Of a DNA stretch of 64,000 nucleotides, positions 23,547 to 33,554 are shown piece after piece (the first letter of the stretch is position 1; each line of letters starts with the position of its first letter). Below the pieces are notes generated by a model. It saw nothing but the letters and a program-made list of their open reading frames with translations, searched no databases and was not told the DNA's origin. Source of the stretch: Amycolatopsis vastitatis. Lineage in GTDB: Bacteria; Actinomycetota; Actinomycetes; Mycobacteriales; Pseudonocardiaceae. The translations under genes were made by a program, and so were the position numbers. The stretch spans positions 124,001 to 188,000 of the forward strand of contig NZ_NMUL01000031.1 in assembly GCF_002234595.1 (NCBI RefSeq). The letters are read 5' to 3'.

Positions 23547-26500
23547 ATGCGGCCTGTGCTGCTGGAGATGACCGGCTTCGCGTCCTTCCGCGAGAAGACC
23601 GAAGTCAGCTTCGAGGACACGGACTACTTCGCGCTCGTCGGGCCGACCGGCGCGGGCAAGAGCACCGTGATCGACGCGCTCACCTTCGCCCTCTACGGCT
23701 CTGTCGCGCGCTGGGACCACGAAGGCCTCGTCGCGCCCGCGCTCGCCCCGACGACCAACCGCGCCACCGTGCGGCTGGTCTTCGACGCCGGCGGCGCGCG
23801 GTACCACGTCGTCCGCGAAGTCCGGCGCGGCGGCGGGAAGAAACCCACGGTCAGCGTCAAGAACGTGCGCCTGGAACGGCTCGCCGACCCCACCGCCCTC
23901 GGCGGTCCCGACGACGACGCCGAGGCGGTCGCCGCCGACTCGGAAGTGACCCCGGCGGTCGAACGCCTGCTCGGGTTGACGTTCAAGCACTTCTGCACCT
24001 GCGTCGCGCTGCCCCAGGGCGACTTCGCGGAGTTCCTGCACGCGAAGGCCGCCGACCGGCAGAAGATCCTCATCAAGCTGCTGGGCCTCGAGGTCTACGA
24101 GCGCGTCGGCCGCCGCGCCGACACGACGGCGAAGGAGCAGAAGCTTCGCGCCGGCGTCCTCGCCGGACAGCTCGGCAGCTACGCCGACGCCACCGAGGAA
24201 GCCGTCGAAGAGCTGGCCGCGCGGATGACGGCGCTCGCGGACCTGGACGCGCGGGTGAACTCGGCCCTGCCGGGCTTGAACGACGCCACGCGCGCGTACG
24301 ACGACGCGCAGCAACGCGTCGCCACGCTGACGAAGGAGCTGAGCGTCCTCGACGCGGTGAAGCGTCCGGACGGCGTCGAAGACCTGGAAACCCGGCGCCG
24401 GACCGCGGCGGACGCGGCGACGGCCGCGCGGGCAGGGCTGGAAAAAGCCGAAACGGCGGACGAAACGGCCCGTGCCGCGCTGGCCGCCGCACCCGACCGC
24501 GCCGAGCTGGAACGGATCCGCGCCGCGCGCGCGGAACTCGTCGAAACCGAGAAGGCCCTCCCGGGGCTGGAAGAAGCGGCGAAGAAGGCGTCGGCCGAGA
24601 AGGAGGCCACCGCCGCGGCCGTGACCGAAGCCGTTTCCGTCGCCGAGACGGCCCGGGCGACCCGGGACAAGACGGCTCGCGCGGCCGAGGAGGCGACCGC
24701 CGAAGCGGCGCGTGCCCGTCAGGACCGCGACCGGCTGGCCGGGCTGCGGCCGCCGTCGGATCTCGGGGACCTGACCGCGGAAGCGACGCGGGTGGCGAAG
24801 CGCACGGCGGACGCAACCGCCCGTCTCGGTGCTGCCGAAGCCGCCGACGCCGGGGCACGCGCCGCGTTGGCGGCCCAACCGGACGTCGCTCCGCTCGCGT
24901 CTGCGCGCTCCGACGCCCGCACGCTCTACGCGTTGTGCGAAGCGCAACGGAAGGCCGCACCCGAGCAGGCCGCGCACCGAAAGGAACTCGAAGCGGCGCG
25001 AAGCGCGTTCGCCCGCGCCGACGGCGAAGTCACCGCCGCGAAGACCGCGGTGACCGAAGCCGAGCGAGCCGGGCAGGCGCTGAGCCTGCGCGCCGGGCTC
25101 GCCGTCGGCCACCCGTGCCCGGTGTGCGAGCAGGAAGTTCCGGCGCTGCCCGACGCGGGCGGGCACGCCCACCTGGCCGAGGCCCGCGAACGCCTCGAAC
25201 GGGCCGAGAGCGACCGCGTCGCGGCCGAGTCGGTGCTGCGCAAGCTGGAACGGGCCGTGGACCGCGACGCCGACTCGGCCGCGTCGGCGGCCGCCCAGGC
25301 GGAAGAACTGCGTGCGGTGCTCGCCGAGGTCAGTGACAACCGGGGCTTCGCCCCGGGTCGGGGGCTCCGCCACCCGGACCCCCGAAAAGCCGGTGTCGAT
25401 GGCCCGCCCGAGTCGGCGGCCCTGCGGCGGCCGGTCGAGGCTTCCTTCTCCGAACAGGACTACGCGGATCTCGTCGCCGCCGTGCGCGAGCGCGGCGAGT
25501 GGCTGTCCTCGACGATCGACGGCCGTACCAGCGTCGCCGAGGCCGCGAACGCCGCCGACAAGGAACTGGCGGCGGCCCGCGCCGAGCGTGCGGCGGCCCA
25601 GCACGAGGCCGACGTCGTCGAGAAGTCGTTCGCGGCCGCCCGGGAAGCGCTGCGGGCGGCGCGCGATCCCCTGGTGGAGCTGGGCGCGCCGGCGGTCGAC
25701 ACCGGCGACGTCCCGGCGGGCTGGCAGCGGCTCACCGCCTGGGCGGCTTCCGCGCTCGAGGAGCGGCGGACGGCGCTGGCCGCGCTCGAAGCGGCCGCCG
25801 AAGCCGCGGGCAAGGAAGCCGTCGTCGCGGCGGACGACCTGGCGGCCGCCGAGCGGAACGCCGAGCAGCGGCGCACCCGGGCGGTCGACGCGGGACTGGC
25901 CGAGCAGTCGGCGGGCACCGCGCTGACGACGGCCCGGCGCCGCCACGGCGAACTGGTCAAGACCTTGGCGGGAGCGCCGTCCGCCGACGCCGTCGCCGAG
26001 CAGCTTGCGAAGGTCGCTTCTCTGGAAGAAGCAGCGAAGAAGGCGGACGCGAGCCTGCGCACAGCGCGCGCCGCCGCGAAACAGGCCACGGAAGCCCAGG
26101 CGCGCATCGCCGAACAGGTCGACGCCGAACGCCAGAAGCTGTCCCGGGCGCGCGACCCGTTAGTCGGCCTCGGCGCCCCACCGATCGACGGCGAAAGCCT
26201 CCTCGGCGCCTGGATCGCGTTGACGGACTGGGCGGCCGGGCAGGCGAACGCCCACCGCGAGAGCCTGGCCGTCGCGAAGACGGCCGAGAGCGAAGCCGCC
26301 GAAGCGTTGCGGGCCGCCGAACGCGCCGTCGCCGACGACGTCACCGCGCTCGAAGTCCCCCTGGACCCGGGGCCGGTGCGAGACCGGGTTCCGGTGGCCG
26401 TCGCCACCGCGCGGGCCCGCGCGGAAGCCGACCACACGGAGATGAAAAGGCGTGTGGCGCGCGTGGCCGGCCTGCACGGCGACATCGCGGCCGCGGAGTC

Positions 26501-27023
26501 CGAAGCGCAGGTCGCGCGGCTGCTCGCGGATCTCCTGCGCTCGGACAAGTTCCCGCGGTGGCTCATCGCCGGGGCTCTCGACACGCTGGTCGCCGAAGCG
26601 TCGGCGTCGCTGCTGGAGCTGTCGGGCGGCCAGTTCGAGCTGACCCACGACAAGGGCGACTTCCTGGTGGTGGACCACAACGAGGCCGACGCCCGCCGCC
26701 CGGTCAAGACGCTGTCCGGCGGCGAGACGTTCCAGGCGTCGCTCGCCCTGGCCCTCGCGTTGTCGTCGCAGCTGGGCGCGATGCCTGGGATGAACTCGGA
26801 GGGCGCGACACGCCTGGAGTCGATCTTCCTCGACGAAGGCTTCGGCACGCTCGACGAAGCTACCCTCGACGTCGTGGCGTCCACTTTGGAGAACCTCGCC
26901 GCCACCGGCTCGCGGATGGTCGGGGTGATCACGCACGTGCCCGCGCTCGCCGAGCGCGTCCCGGTGCGGTTCCTGGTGACCCGCGACGGCACCGGCTCGC
27001 ACATCGCCAGGGAGGGCGCGTGA
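23547..27023 (+). CDS. sbcC: Exonuclease subunit SbcC (Rad50/SMC ATPase)
   Basis: The 1158-residue SMC-like ATPase partners SbcD. Walker A (ALVGPTGAGKSTVIDALTFA) lies near residue 30. Two long Ala/Glu-rich coiled-coil arms are joined by the zinc hook CPVC (Cys524, Cys527). The C-terminal half has signature TLSGGETFQASLALALA and Walker B SIFLDEGFGTLDEAT. Residues ~596-612 (NRGFAPGRGLRHPDPRK) are encoded by a genomic palindromic repeat lying in frame in the second arm, about 70 residues past the hook. The stop overlaps the next start by four bases. Confidence 0.96.
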   Translation: MRPVLLEMTGFASFREKTEVSFEDTDYFALVGPTGAGKSTVIDALTFALYGSVARWDHEGLVAPALAPTTNRATVRLVFDAGGARYHVVREVRRGGGKKPTVSVKNVRLERLADPTALGGPDDDAEAVAADSEVTPAVERLLGLTFKHFCTCVALPQGDFAEFLHAKAADRQKILIKLLGLEVYERVGRRADTTAKEQKLRAGVLAGQLGSYADATEEAVEELAARMTALADLDARVNSALPGLNDATRAYDDAQQRVATLTKELSVLDAVKRPDGVEDLETRRRTAADAATAARAGLEKAETADETARAALAAAPDRAELERIRAARAELVETEKALPGLEEAAKKASAEKEATAAAVTEAVSVAETARATRDKTARAAEEATAEAARARQDRDRLAGLRPPSDLGDLTAEATRVAKRTADATARLGAAEAADAGARAALAAQPDVAPLASARSDARTLYALCEAQRKAAPEQAAHRKELEAARSAFARADGEVTAAKTAVTEAERAGQALSLRAGLAVGHPCPVCEQEVPALPDAGGHAHLAEARERLERAESDRVAAESVLRKLERAVDRDADSAASAAAQAEELRAVLAEVSDNRGFAPGRGLRHPDPRKAGVDGPPESAALRRPVEASFSEQDYADLVAAVRERGEWLSSTIDGRTSVAEAANAADKELAAARAERAAAQHEADVVEKSFAAAREALRAARDPLVELGAPAVDTGDVPAGWQRLTAWAASALEERRTALAALEAAAEAAGKEAVVAADDLAAAERNAEQRRTRAVDAGLAEQSAGTALTTARRRHGELVKTLAGAPSADAVAEQLAKVASLEEAAKKADASLRTARAAAKQATEAQARIAEQVDAERQKLSRARDPLVGLGAPPIDGESLLGAWIALTDWAAGQANAHRESLAVAKTAESEAAEALRAAERAVADDVTALEVPLDPGPVRDRVPVAVATARARAEADHTEMKRRVARVAGLHGDIAAAESEAQVARLLADLLRSDKFPRWLIAGALDTLVAEASASLLELSGGQFELTHDKGDFLVVDHNEADARRPVKTLSGGETFQASLALALALSSQLGAMPGMNSEGATRLESIFLDEGFGTLDEATLDVVASTLENLAATGSRMVGVITHVPALAERVPVRFLVTRDGTGSHIAREGA
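25333..25384 (+). repeat. Palindromic genomic repeat inside the sbcC coding region
   Basis: The stretch beginning GTGACAACCGGGGCTTCG, with GGGGGCTCCGCCACCCGGA following, aligns almost base for base with the intergenic repeats at 3664 and 3724. The frame stays open through it, adding about 17-20 Gly/Arg/Pro-rich residues to a coiled coil. Confidence 0.85.
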
Positions 27024-27997
27024 CCGCGGTCGCCGGGATGCACTTCAGCATCGACGCCTGGGACCCGGGCTACGGCAGCTCGATGGAGGCCGAGGAGCTG
27101 GCGCGGTCGGGCGCCGAGGTCGAGCTCGACGTCGAGGTCCCGGCGGCCGAATGGGCCCCGATCGACCCTTCGCCGGTTTCGCCGCCCGAGGCCGTGTTGT
27201 TCGTCGACGGCGTCCGCCGGATCGACGCCCGCGTCTGGATCGACGACCCGGGCGCGGCGAACTCCGCGTCCATCGGGGTCTGCGCGTCCTACGCCGCCGG
27301 AGTGGTCTGCTGCTGCGCGGGCCGGGCGCACGTCGTCGGCACCGACGTCCGGCGCGGGCTGTTCACGGTCGCTGCCGAGGCGGACGACATCGCGACCCCG
27401 GCGGGCGTCTACCGGGCGTTCCGCGCGACGGCCAAGGAGGACAAGCCGCTGGCGGTGGTGCTGTCGTCGGCGTTGCAGGAACAGCTGGCCGAAACCGAGC
27501 TGGACACGGCGACCGAAGCCCGGAAGGCGATCGCCGGGCACGCCGGCGACGACCTGCTGGTCGTGGACGGCCCGCTGAGCGGCCGCACGCACCTGCCGCG
27601 GGCGGTCGGGTTCATCAAGAGCCACCAGACGACGTACCTGCCCGGCGAGCTCAACGCGCTGGTCGGCAGGCTCGGCCCGCACCAGCGCACCCCGGTGTTC
27701 CTGATGGGCACGACGTGGGTCCGGCACTCGTGGTACCTGCGCCTGCCGTCGGCGGGCGGCCCGCCGTGGTCGGGGGTCGTGCGGGTGGAGGCGGCACCGC
27801 ACCTCGGGCGGCCCGAGGTCGCCGCGCTGGCGAACCTGACGCAGTCCGTGCTGGGCCGGTTCGCGTCGGTGCCGTACAAGGACTCGCGGGCGCCGCAGAA
27901 CCTCTACCCGATCGCCGGGCTGGAGCGCGACCTGCGGCACCGGCTGGGGGACCAGCAGTTCGTGTACCGGGCCCTGCGCCTGGCCGCGACGCGCTGA
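27020..27997 (+). CDS. NurA-like nuclease
   Basis: NurA is the 5'-3' nuclease partner of HerA. The 325-residue protein has the NurA-type acidic motifs AVLFVDGVRRIDARVW (near residue 64) and DDLLVVDGPLSG (near 185). These are followed by VGFIKSHQTTYL, HSWYLRLP, WSGVVRVEAAPH and the C-terminal NLYPIAGLERDLRHRLGD, an order I recognise from NurA domains. The assignment is supported by position: it overlaps sbcC by GTGA and is fourth after a HerA-like ATPase. GTG 27020 is the start. Identity to archaeal NurA must be low, so confidence rests on motifs plus context. Confidence 0.8.
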   Translation: MTAVAGMHFSIDAWDPGYGSSMEAEELARSGAEVELDVEVPAAEWAPIDPSPVSPPEAVLFVDGVRRIDARVWIDDPGAANSASIGVCASYAAGVVCCCAGRAHVVGTDVRRGLFTVAAEADDIATPAGVYRAFRATAKEDKPLAVVLSSALQEQLAETELDTATEARKAIAGHAGDDLLVVDGPLSGRTHLPRAVGFIKSHQTTYLPGELNALVGRLGPHQRTPVFLMGTTWVRHSWYLRLPSAGGPPWSGVVRVEAAPHLGRPEVAALANLTQSVLGRFASVPYKDSRAPQNLYPIAGLERDLRHRLGDQQFVYRALRLAATR

Positions 27998-28011
27998 GCT
28001 GTGGCGCCGGG

Positions 28012-28066
28012 TGTCATGAACGACTCGTTCATGACGTCAGACGACATGAACGAGTCGTTCATGACA
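28012..28066. repeat. Nested palindrome between nurA and the next gene
   Basis: A perfect 22-bp inverted repeat (28012-28033 with 28045-28066) has an 11-base spacer. Each arm is itself nearly palindromic around CATGAACGA/TCGTTCATG. It lies between convergent genes and probably ends both transcripts, though it has no T tract. Confidence 0.85.
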
Positions 28067-28124
28067 TCGGGCCCGGGACGGCGGCCCGCGGTCCTGCCGC
28101 CGACCCGGTGTCCTTTGTGGAGGG

Positions 28125-28595
28125 TCAGCCCAGCGAGCCGTCCCCGGTCTGCGGCGCCCCCGCCGGCTTGACCGCGACCTGCGGCTTCGCCGGGTTCGGC
28201 GTCGCGGGCCGCGAGCTGGCGGGCGGCTTCGGCTTGGCCGTCCTGGACGGCATCGGGGTGCCCAGGATGACGAACGAGCCGGTGGCCACGCGCCCGTCCG
28301 AGCATGTGAACTTCGCGGTGTACCGGCCGGGCTTCTTGATCGCCGTGGTGTGGCCGCCGGCGCGGCCATAGTTCCCGCCTTCGGTCCACTGCAGCGGAGC
28401 CGTGAACCCCGCCGACGTCACCGGCGTCGCCGGGCCACAGCCGCCGATCGCCGCGTGGGTCTCCGCGTCGACCTGGCCGCCCGGCTCCACGTGCTGGGTC
28501 AGGCCCCAGCTGACCTCGGCCGCGCTCGCCGGTGCGGCGAGCGCCAGTGTCGCCGTGCTCGCGGCCATTAGGCCGATCAGGGTCTTCTTCACCAT
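28125..28595 (-). CDS. Secreted protein with PQTGDG C-terminus
   Basis: The 156-residue protein has a signal peptide (MVKKTLIGLMAASTATLALA, cleavage after APASA). A ~90-residue extracellular domain with one Cys pair (GGCGPATP, KFTCSDGR) follows, then a Pro/Lys/Ala linker ending GAPQTGDGSLG. The end resembles a sortase-like PxTG motif, but the usual membrane helix and basic tail are missing. I know no function. ATG 28595 follows a GAGGGG site; an upstream in-frame extension is not needed. Confidence 0.7.
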   Translation of the reverse strand: MVKKTLIGLMAASTATLALAAPASAAEVSWGLTQHVEPGGQVDAETHAAIGGCGPATPVTSAGFTAPLQWTEGGNYGRAGGHTTAIKKPGRYTAKFTCSDGRVATGSFVILGTPMPSRTAKPKPPASSRPATPNPAKPQVAVKPAGAPQTGDGSLG

Positions 28596-28748
28596 CGTCC
28601 GTCCCCTCTCGTCAGGTACCTGTTCCACGCTTGAGCCGGGCAAATGGTTGTCCGGACGCTGCATTCACAAATATGAACGACAATCGAGCCTATGTTTCAC
28701 GGTCACATATGCGTTAGCTTGGGCTCCCGTTTCGACGAGGGAGATTCG

Positions 28749-30803
28749 ATGCGCAGCAGCCCCCTGGTTCTCGTCGTGGTCTTGGGTTTGTCGCTGGCGG
28801 CACCGGCGGTGGCGGAGGCGCAACCTTGGCGCGACGCCCGCCAGTCACCCGACCGCCGGGCCGCCGAGCTCGTCTCGGCGATGACCCTCGACGAGAAGAT
28901 TTCCCAGCTGCACCTGCAGCCCGACGCCGAGCACCAGCGGTTCGTGCCGCCGATCCCGCGCTTGGGCGTGCCCGGCTTCCGGATCGCCAACGGCCCGGCA
29001 GGCATGGGCCCGGCCGACGACAAACCGCAGAAACCGGCGACCGCGCTGCCGGCGACCATGGCGCTGGCGTCGACGTTCGACACCGGCCTCGCGCGCCGGT
29101 ACGGCCGCCTGATCGGCGACGAGACCCGCGCGCTCGCGCACAACGTCTCCGAAGGGCCCGACATCAACATGGCCCGCGTCCCGCGCAACGGCCGGACGTT
29201 CGAGGGGATGGGCGAGGACCCGGTGCTCGCCGGGACGCTGGCCGCCGCCGACATCCGCGGCATCCAGGAAAACGGCACGATCGCCGAGGTCAAGCACTAC
29301 GCGGCGAACAACCAGGAGACGAACCGCCACAACGTCGACGAGCGCATCGACGAGCGGACGCTCAACGAGATCTACCTGCCGCACTTCGAGCAGGCGGTCG
29401 TGCAAGGCCGCGCGGGCTCGGTGATGTGCGCCTACCCGAAGATCAACGGCGTGTTCACGTGCGAGAACCCCGCGCTGCTGCAGGACAAGCTGCGCGACGA
29501 CTGGGGCTTCAAGGGGTTCGTCCAGTCCGACTGGGGTGCCGCGCACAGCACCGTCGGGTCGGCGAACGCGGGCATGAACCTCGAAATGATCGACGGCACC
29601 TGGTACGGCGAGAAGCTCAAGCAGGCCGTGCTCGCCGGGCAGGTGACCGAACAGCGCGTAGACCAGCTGCTGCTGCCGCGGTTCCGCACGATGTTCGCCT
29701 TCGGGCAGTTCGACCACCCACCGGTGCTCACTCCGCTGCCGACCGCCGAGCACGACGCCGCGGCGAAGCAGTTCGCCGAACGGGGCATGGTGCTGCTGCG
29801 CAACGAACACGCCCAGCTCCCGCTCGATCCCGCCGTGCGGTCGATCGCCCTCATCGGGCCGTTCGCCACCAAGGCCAAGACCGGCGGCGGGGGCAGCTCG
29901 GCCGTCATTCCGACGTCCACAGTGGACCCGTTGCCGGGGCTCCGGCAGCGCGTTCCCGGTGCTTCGGTGACCCTCGACGACGGCAGTGACCCGGCGCGGG
30001 CGGCCGAGCTGGCGCGGGGCGCGGACGTCAGCGTCGTGATGGTCGGGGACAACGAGGCCGAGGGCAAGGACCGGCCGAGCCTCGCCCTGGACGGCAACCA
30101 GGACGCCTTGGTGGCCGCGGTCGCCGCGGCCAACCCGCACACGGTGGTCGTGGTGAAGAGCGGCGGCCCGGTGCTCATGCCGTGGGCGTCGAGCGTGCCC
30201 GCGATCCTCCAGGCCTGGTACCCCGGCCAGCAGGACGGCGCGGCGGTGGCGGCGGTGCTCTTCGGCGACGTCAACCCGTCGGCGAAGCTGCCGATCACGT
30301 TCCCGGCGGCGGACGCGGACACCCCGGCCAACACGCCGGCGCAGTTCCCGGGCGTCGACGGCGTCGCCACGTATTCGGAGGGCCTGCAGATCGGCTACCG
30401 GTGGTTCGACGCGCAGGGCCGCACGCCGCTGTTCCCGTTCGGCCACGGCTTGTCGTACACGACGTTCGCGTTCTCGGGGCTGTCGGTGCGGAACACCGGC
30501 GACGGCGCGACGGCGACGTTCACGGTGCGCAACACCGGCCACCGGGCGGGGGCCGAGGTCGCCCAGCTCTACCTGGGCTTCCCGGCGGCCGCCGGCGAGC
30601 CGCCGCGGCAGCTCAAGGGCTTCGAGCGGGTCGAGCTGGCGCCGGGACAGTCCCGGCGGGTGACGATCCGGCTCGACGCGCGCGACTTCTCGGTCTGGGA
30701 CACGGCGAGCCACGCGTGGCAGCCGGTGCGGGGCGGGTTCACGGTCCAGGTCGGCGACTCGTCGCGGTCCCTGCCGCTGCGGGCGCCCCTCGTCCGGCGC
30801 TGA
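28749..30803 (+). CDS. Secreted GH3 beta-glycosidase
   Basis: The 684-residue exported glycosidase has a signal peptide (LVLVVVLGLSLAAPAVAEAQ). It has the GH3 N-terminal barrel with GFKGFVQSDWGA holding the nucleophile Asp, KHYAANNQETNRH, the C-terminal sandwich domain (RGMVLLRNEHAQLPL) and a fibronectin-III-like domain (FTVRNTGHRAGAEVAQLYL). GH3 members cleave beta-glucosides, xylosides or other linkages; this architecture is typical of beta-glucosidases. ATG 28749 follows GAGGGAG. It is monocistronic and ends at a strong terminator. Confidence 0.92.
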   Translation: MRSSPLVLVVVLGLSLAAPAVAEAQPWRDARQSPDRRAAELVSAMTLDEKISQLHLQPDAEHQRFVPPIPRLGVPGFRIANGPAGMGPADDKPQKPATALPATMALASTFDTGLARRYGRLIGDETRALAHNVSEGPDINMARVPRNGRTFEGMGEDPVLAGTLAAADIRGIQENGTIAEVKHYAANNQETNRHNVDERIDERTLNEIYLPHFEQAVVQGRAGSVMCAYPKINGVFTCENPALLQDKLRDDWGFKGFVQSDWGAAHSTVGSANAGMNLEMIDGTWYGEKLKQAVLAGQVTEQRVDQLLLPRFRTMFAFGQFDHPPVLTPLPTAEHDAAAKQFAERGMVLLRNEHAQLPLDPAVRSIALIGPFATKAKTGGGGSSAVIPTSTVDPLPGLRQRVPGASVTLDDGSDPARAAELARGADVSVVMVGDNEAEGKDRPSLALDGNQDALVAAVAAANPHTVVVVKSGGPVLMPWASSVPAILQAWYPGQQDGAAVAAVLFGDVNPSAKLPITFPAADADTPANTPAQFPGVDGVATYSEGLQIGYRWFDAQGRTPLFPFGHGLSYTTFAFSGLSVRNTGDGATATFTVRNTGHRAGAEVAQLYLGFPAAAGEPPRQLKGFERVELAPGQSRRVTIRLDARDFSVWDTASHAWQPVRGGFTVQVGDSSRSLPLRAPLVRR

Positions 30804-30817
30804 CCCGCCAAACGAAC

Positions 30818-30874
30818 TTCGTGAAGGCCACCTCGAGGAACTTCGAGTTCCTCGAGGTGGCCTTCACGAATTTT
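30818..30874 (+). terminator. Terminator of the GH3 gene, repeated-stem type
   Basis: A perfect 24-bp stem (30818-30841 with 30847-30870) has a 5-base loop and then TTTT. It contains GTGAAGGCCACCTCG, the same stem as the terminator at 4594. Confidence 0.92.
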
Positions 30875-30881
30875 CCGGTCT

Positions 30882-31133
30882 TCAAGCCGCCGCGAGCGTC
30901 CCGCCCAGTTCGCGCAGGCCTTCGTCGGTCAGCTCCGCGCGCGTCCATTGCCCGACGGCCACGACCGCTCCCCGCGCCGGCCGGATCAGCCCGGCCCGCG
31001 CCAGCTCGTGTGCCGTCGCCTGGTCGCAGCACGGCAGGCCGTCGACTCGCAGGTCGGGCTCGCAGCTGCAGGTCAGCTCGGCGCGTCCGGCGCCGACCGC
31101 CCGCAGCATCGCCATCGCCCTTCGGTTCACCAT
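30882..31133 (-). CDS. Small Cys-containing hypothetical protein
   Basis: The 83-residue protein MVNRRAMAMLRAVGAGRAEL has CSCEPDLRVDGLPCCDQAT, a possible metal-binding Cys set, and a C-terminal winged-helix-like stretch (ELARAGLIRPARGAVVAVG, RAELTDEGLREL). It might be a small MarR-like or zinc-binding protein. ATG 31133 follows GAGGGGG. It faces the GH3 terminator. Confidence 0.55.
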   Translation of the reverse strand: MVNRRAMAMLRAVGAGRAELTCSCEPDLRVDGLPCCDQATAHELARAGLIRPARGAVVAVGQWTRAELTDEGLRELGGTLAAA

Positions 31134-31255
31134 GGTCGTCCCCCTCGGTTGGTGCTGACCCTTAGGAGACGTGACCGGCGTCACCGAATACGCGGTTTTC
31201 GCGAGGTTCCCCCGAACGGGGGCACCCCGGCCTCGGCGAGGTCACGAGGCAGGGG

Positions 31256-31957
31256 TCACAGGCGTTCCTGCAGGGCGTCCGCCGCGGCGAGGAGGTCCGC
31301 CGCCCAGCGGGCGCCCGGCTTGCGGCCGATGCGCTCGATCGGGCCCGACACCGACACCGCCGCCACGACCGTGCCCGCGGAGTCCCGCACCGGCGCGGAG
31401 ATGCTCGCCACGCCCGGCTCGCGCTCGGCGACGCTCTGCGCCCAGCCGCGCCGCCGCACTTCCAGGAGTGTCCGCTCGCCGAAGACCGCGTCCGCCAGGA
31501 TCGTGCGCTGCGTGTGCGGATCGGCCCACGCCGCGAGCACCTTCGCGCCCGAACCGGCCGTCATGGGCAGCCGCGAGCCCACAGGCACCGTGTCGCGCAG
31601 CCCGCTCGGTGGCTCCGCCGTCGCGACGCACACGCGCTGGACGCCGTCACGCCGGTACAGCTGCACGCTTTCGCCCGTGACGTCGCGCAGCTTGGGCAGC
31701 ACGACCCCGGCCGCGTCGAGCAGGGGGTCCGTCGAGCCGCCCGCCAGCTCGGCCAATGCGGTACCCGGGCGCCAGCGCCCGTCCGGACCGCGGCGCAGCA
31801 GCCGGTGCACCTCCAGGCCGACCGCGAGCCGGTGCGCGGTGGCCCGGGGCAGGCCGGTCCGCGTGCACAGTTCCGCGAGGCCGCAGGGGTCGTCCGCGAC
31901 CGCCTGCAGGACGGCCACTGCTTTGTCCAGTACTCCGATACCGCTATGCTGTCCCAC
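31256..31957 (-). CDS. ndgR: IclR-family regulator, NdgR/AreB-like
   Basis: The 233-residue regulator has an IclR winged HTH (GIGVLDKAVAVLQAVADDPC, GLPRATAHRLAVGLEVHRLL) and an effector domain. It is divergent from leuCD, the position of NdgR/AreB, which control leucine synthesis and antibiotic production in actinomycetes. The name is assigned on that synteny. GTG 31957 lies 6 bases after TAGTAT (minus strand 31969-31964), so its message is probably leaderless. The 142-base gap to leuC should hold its binding sites. Confidence 0.88.
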   Translation of the reverse strand: MGQHSGIGVLDKAVAVLQAVADDPCGLAELCTRTGLPRATAHRLAVGLEVHRLLRRGPDGRWRPGTALAELAGGSTDPLLDAAGVVLPKLRDVTGESVQLYRRDGVQRVCVATAEPPSGLRDTVPVGSRLPMTAGSGAKVLAAWADPHTQRTILADAVFGERTLLEVRRRGWAQSVAEREPGVASISAPVRDSAGTVVAAVSVSGPIERIGRKPGARWAADLLAAADALQERL

Positions 31958-32099
31958 GACCCGATACTAGCGTCCCGCACTTTGGGAAGTCCAGCATCTG
32001 GGAAACCCCGAACTCGAGCTGCGCCCTTCCTTCGCGGCTCGCATCCGTTCCGCAGGTGCGCGCCCGAGTTCCGACGTCGAACCGTGGAAGGAGCCGGAG

Positions 32100-33533
<1,434 letters not shown>

Positions 33534-33554
33534 CCCACCCGAGGAGCTACTGCC

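Noticed and set aside
23193..25946. A 917-codon minus-strand frame opposite sbcD/sbcC
   Set aside because: It is a Gly/Arg/Val-rich antisense shadow of the high-GC sbcC gene with no family sequence.
20604..27997. Classic phage-defence HerA system (HerA with SIR2 or DUF4297)
   Set aside because: The partner is NurA-like and the genes are joined to sbcCD; no SIR2 or DUF4297 protein is present.
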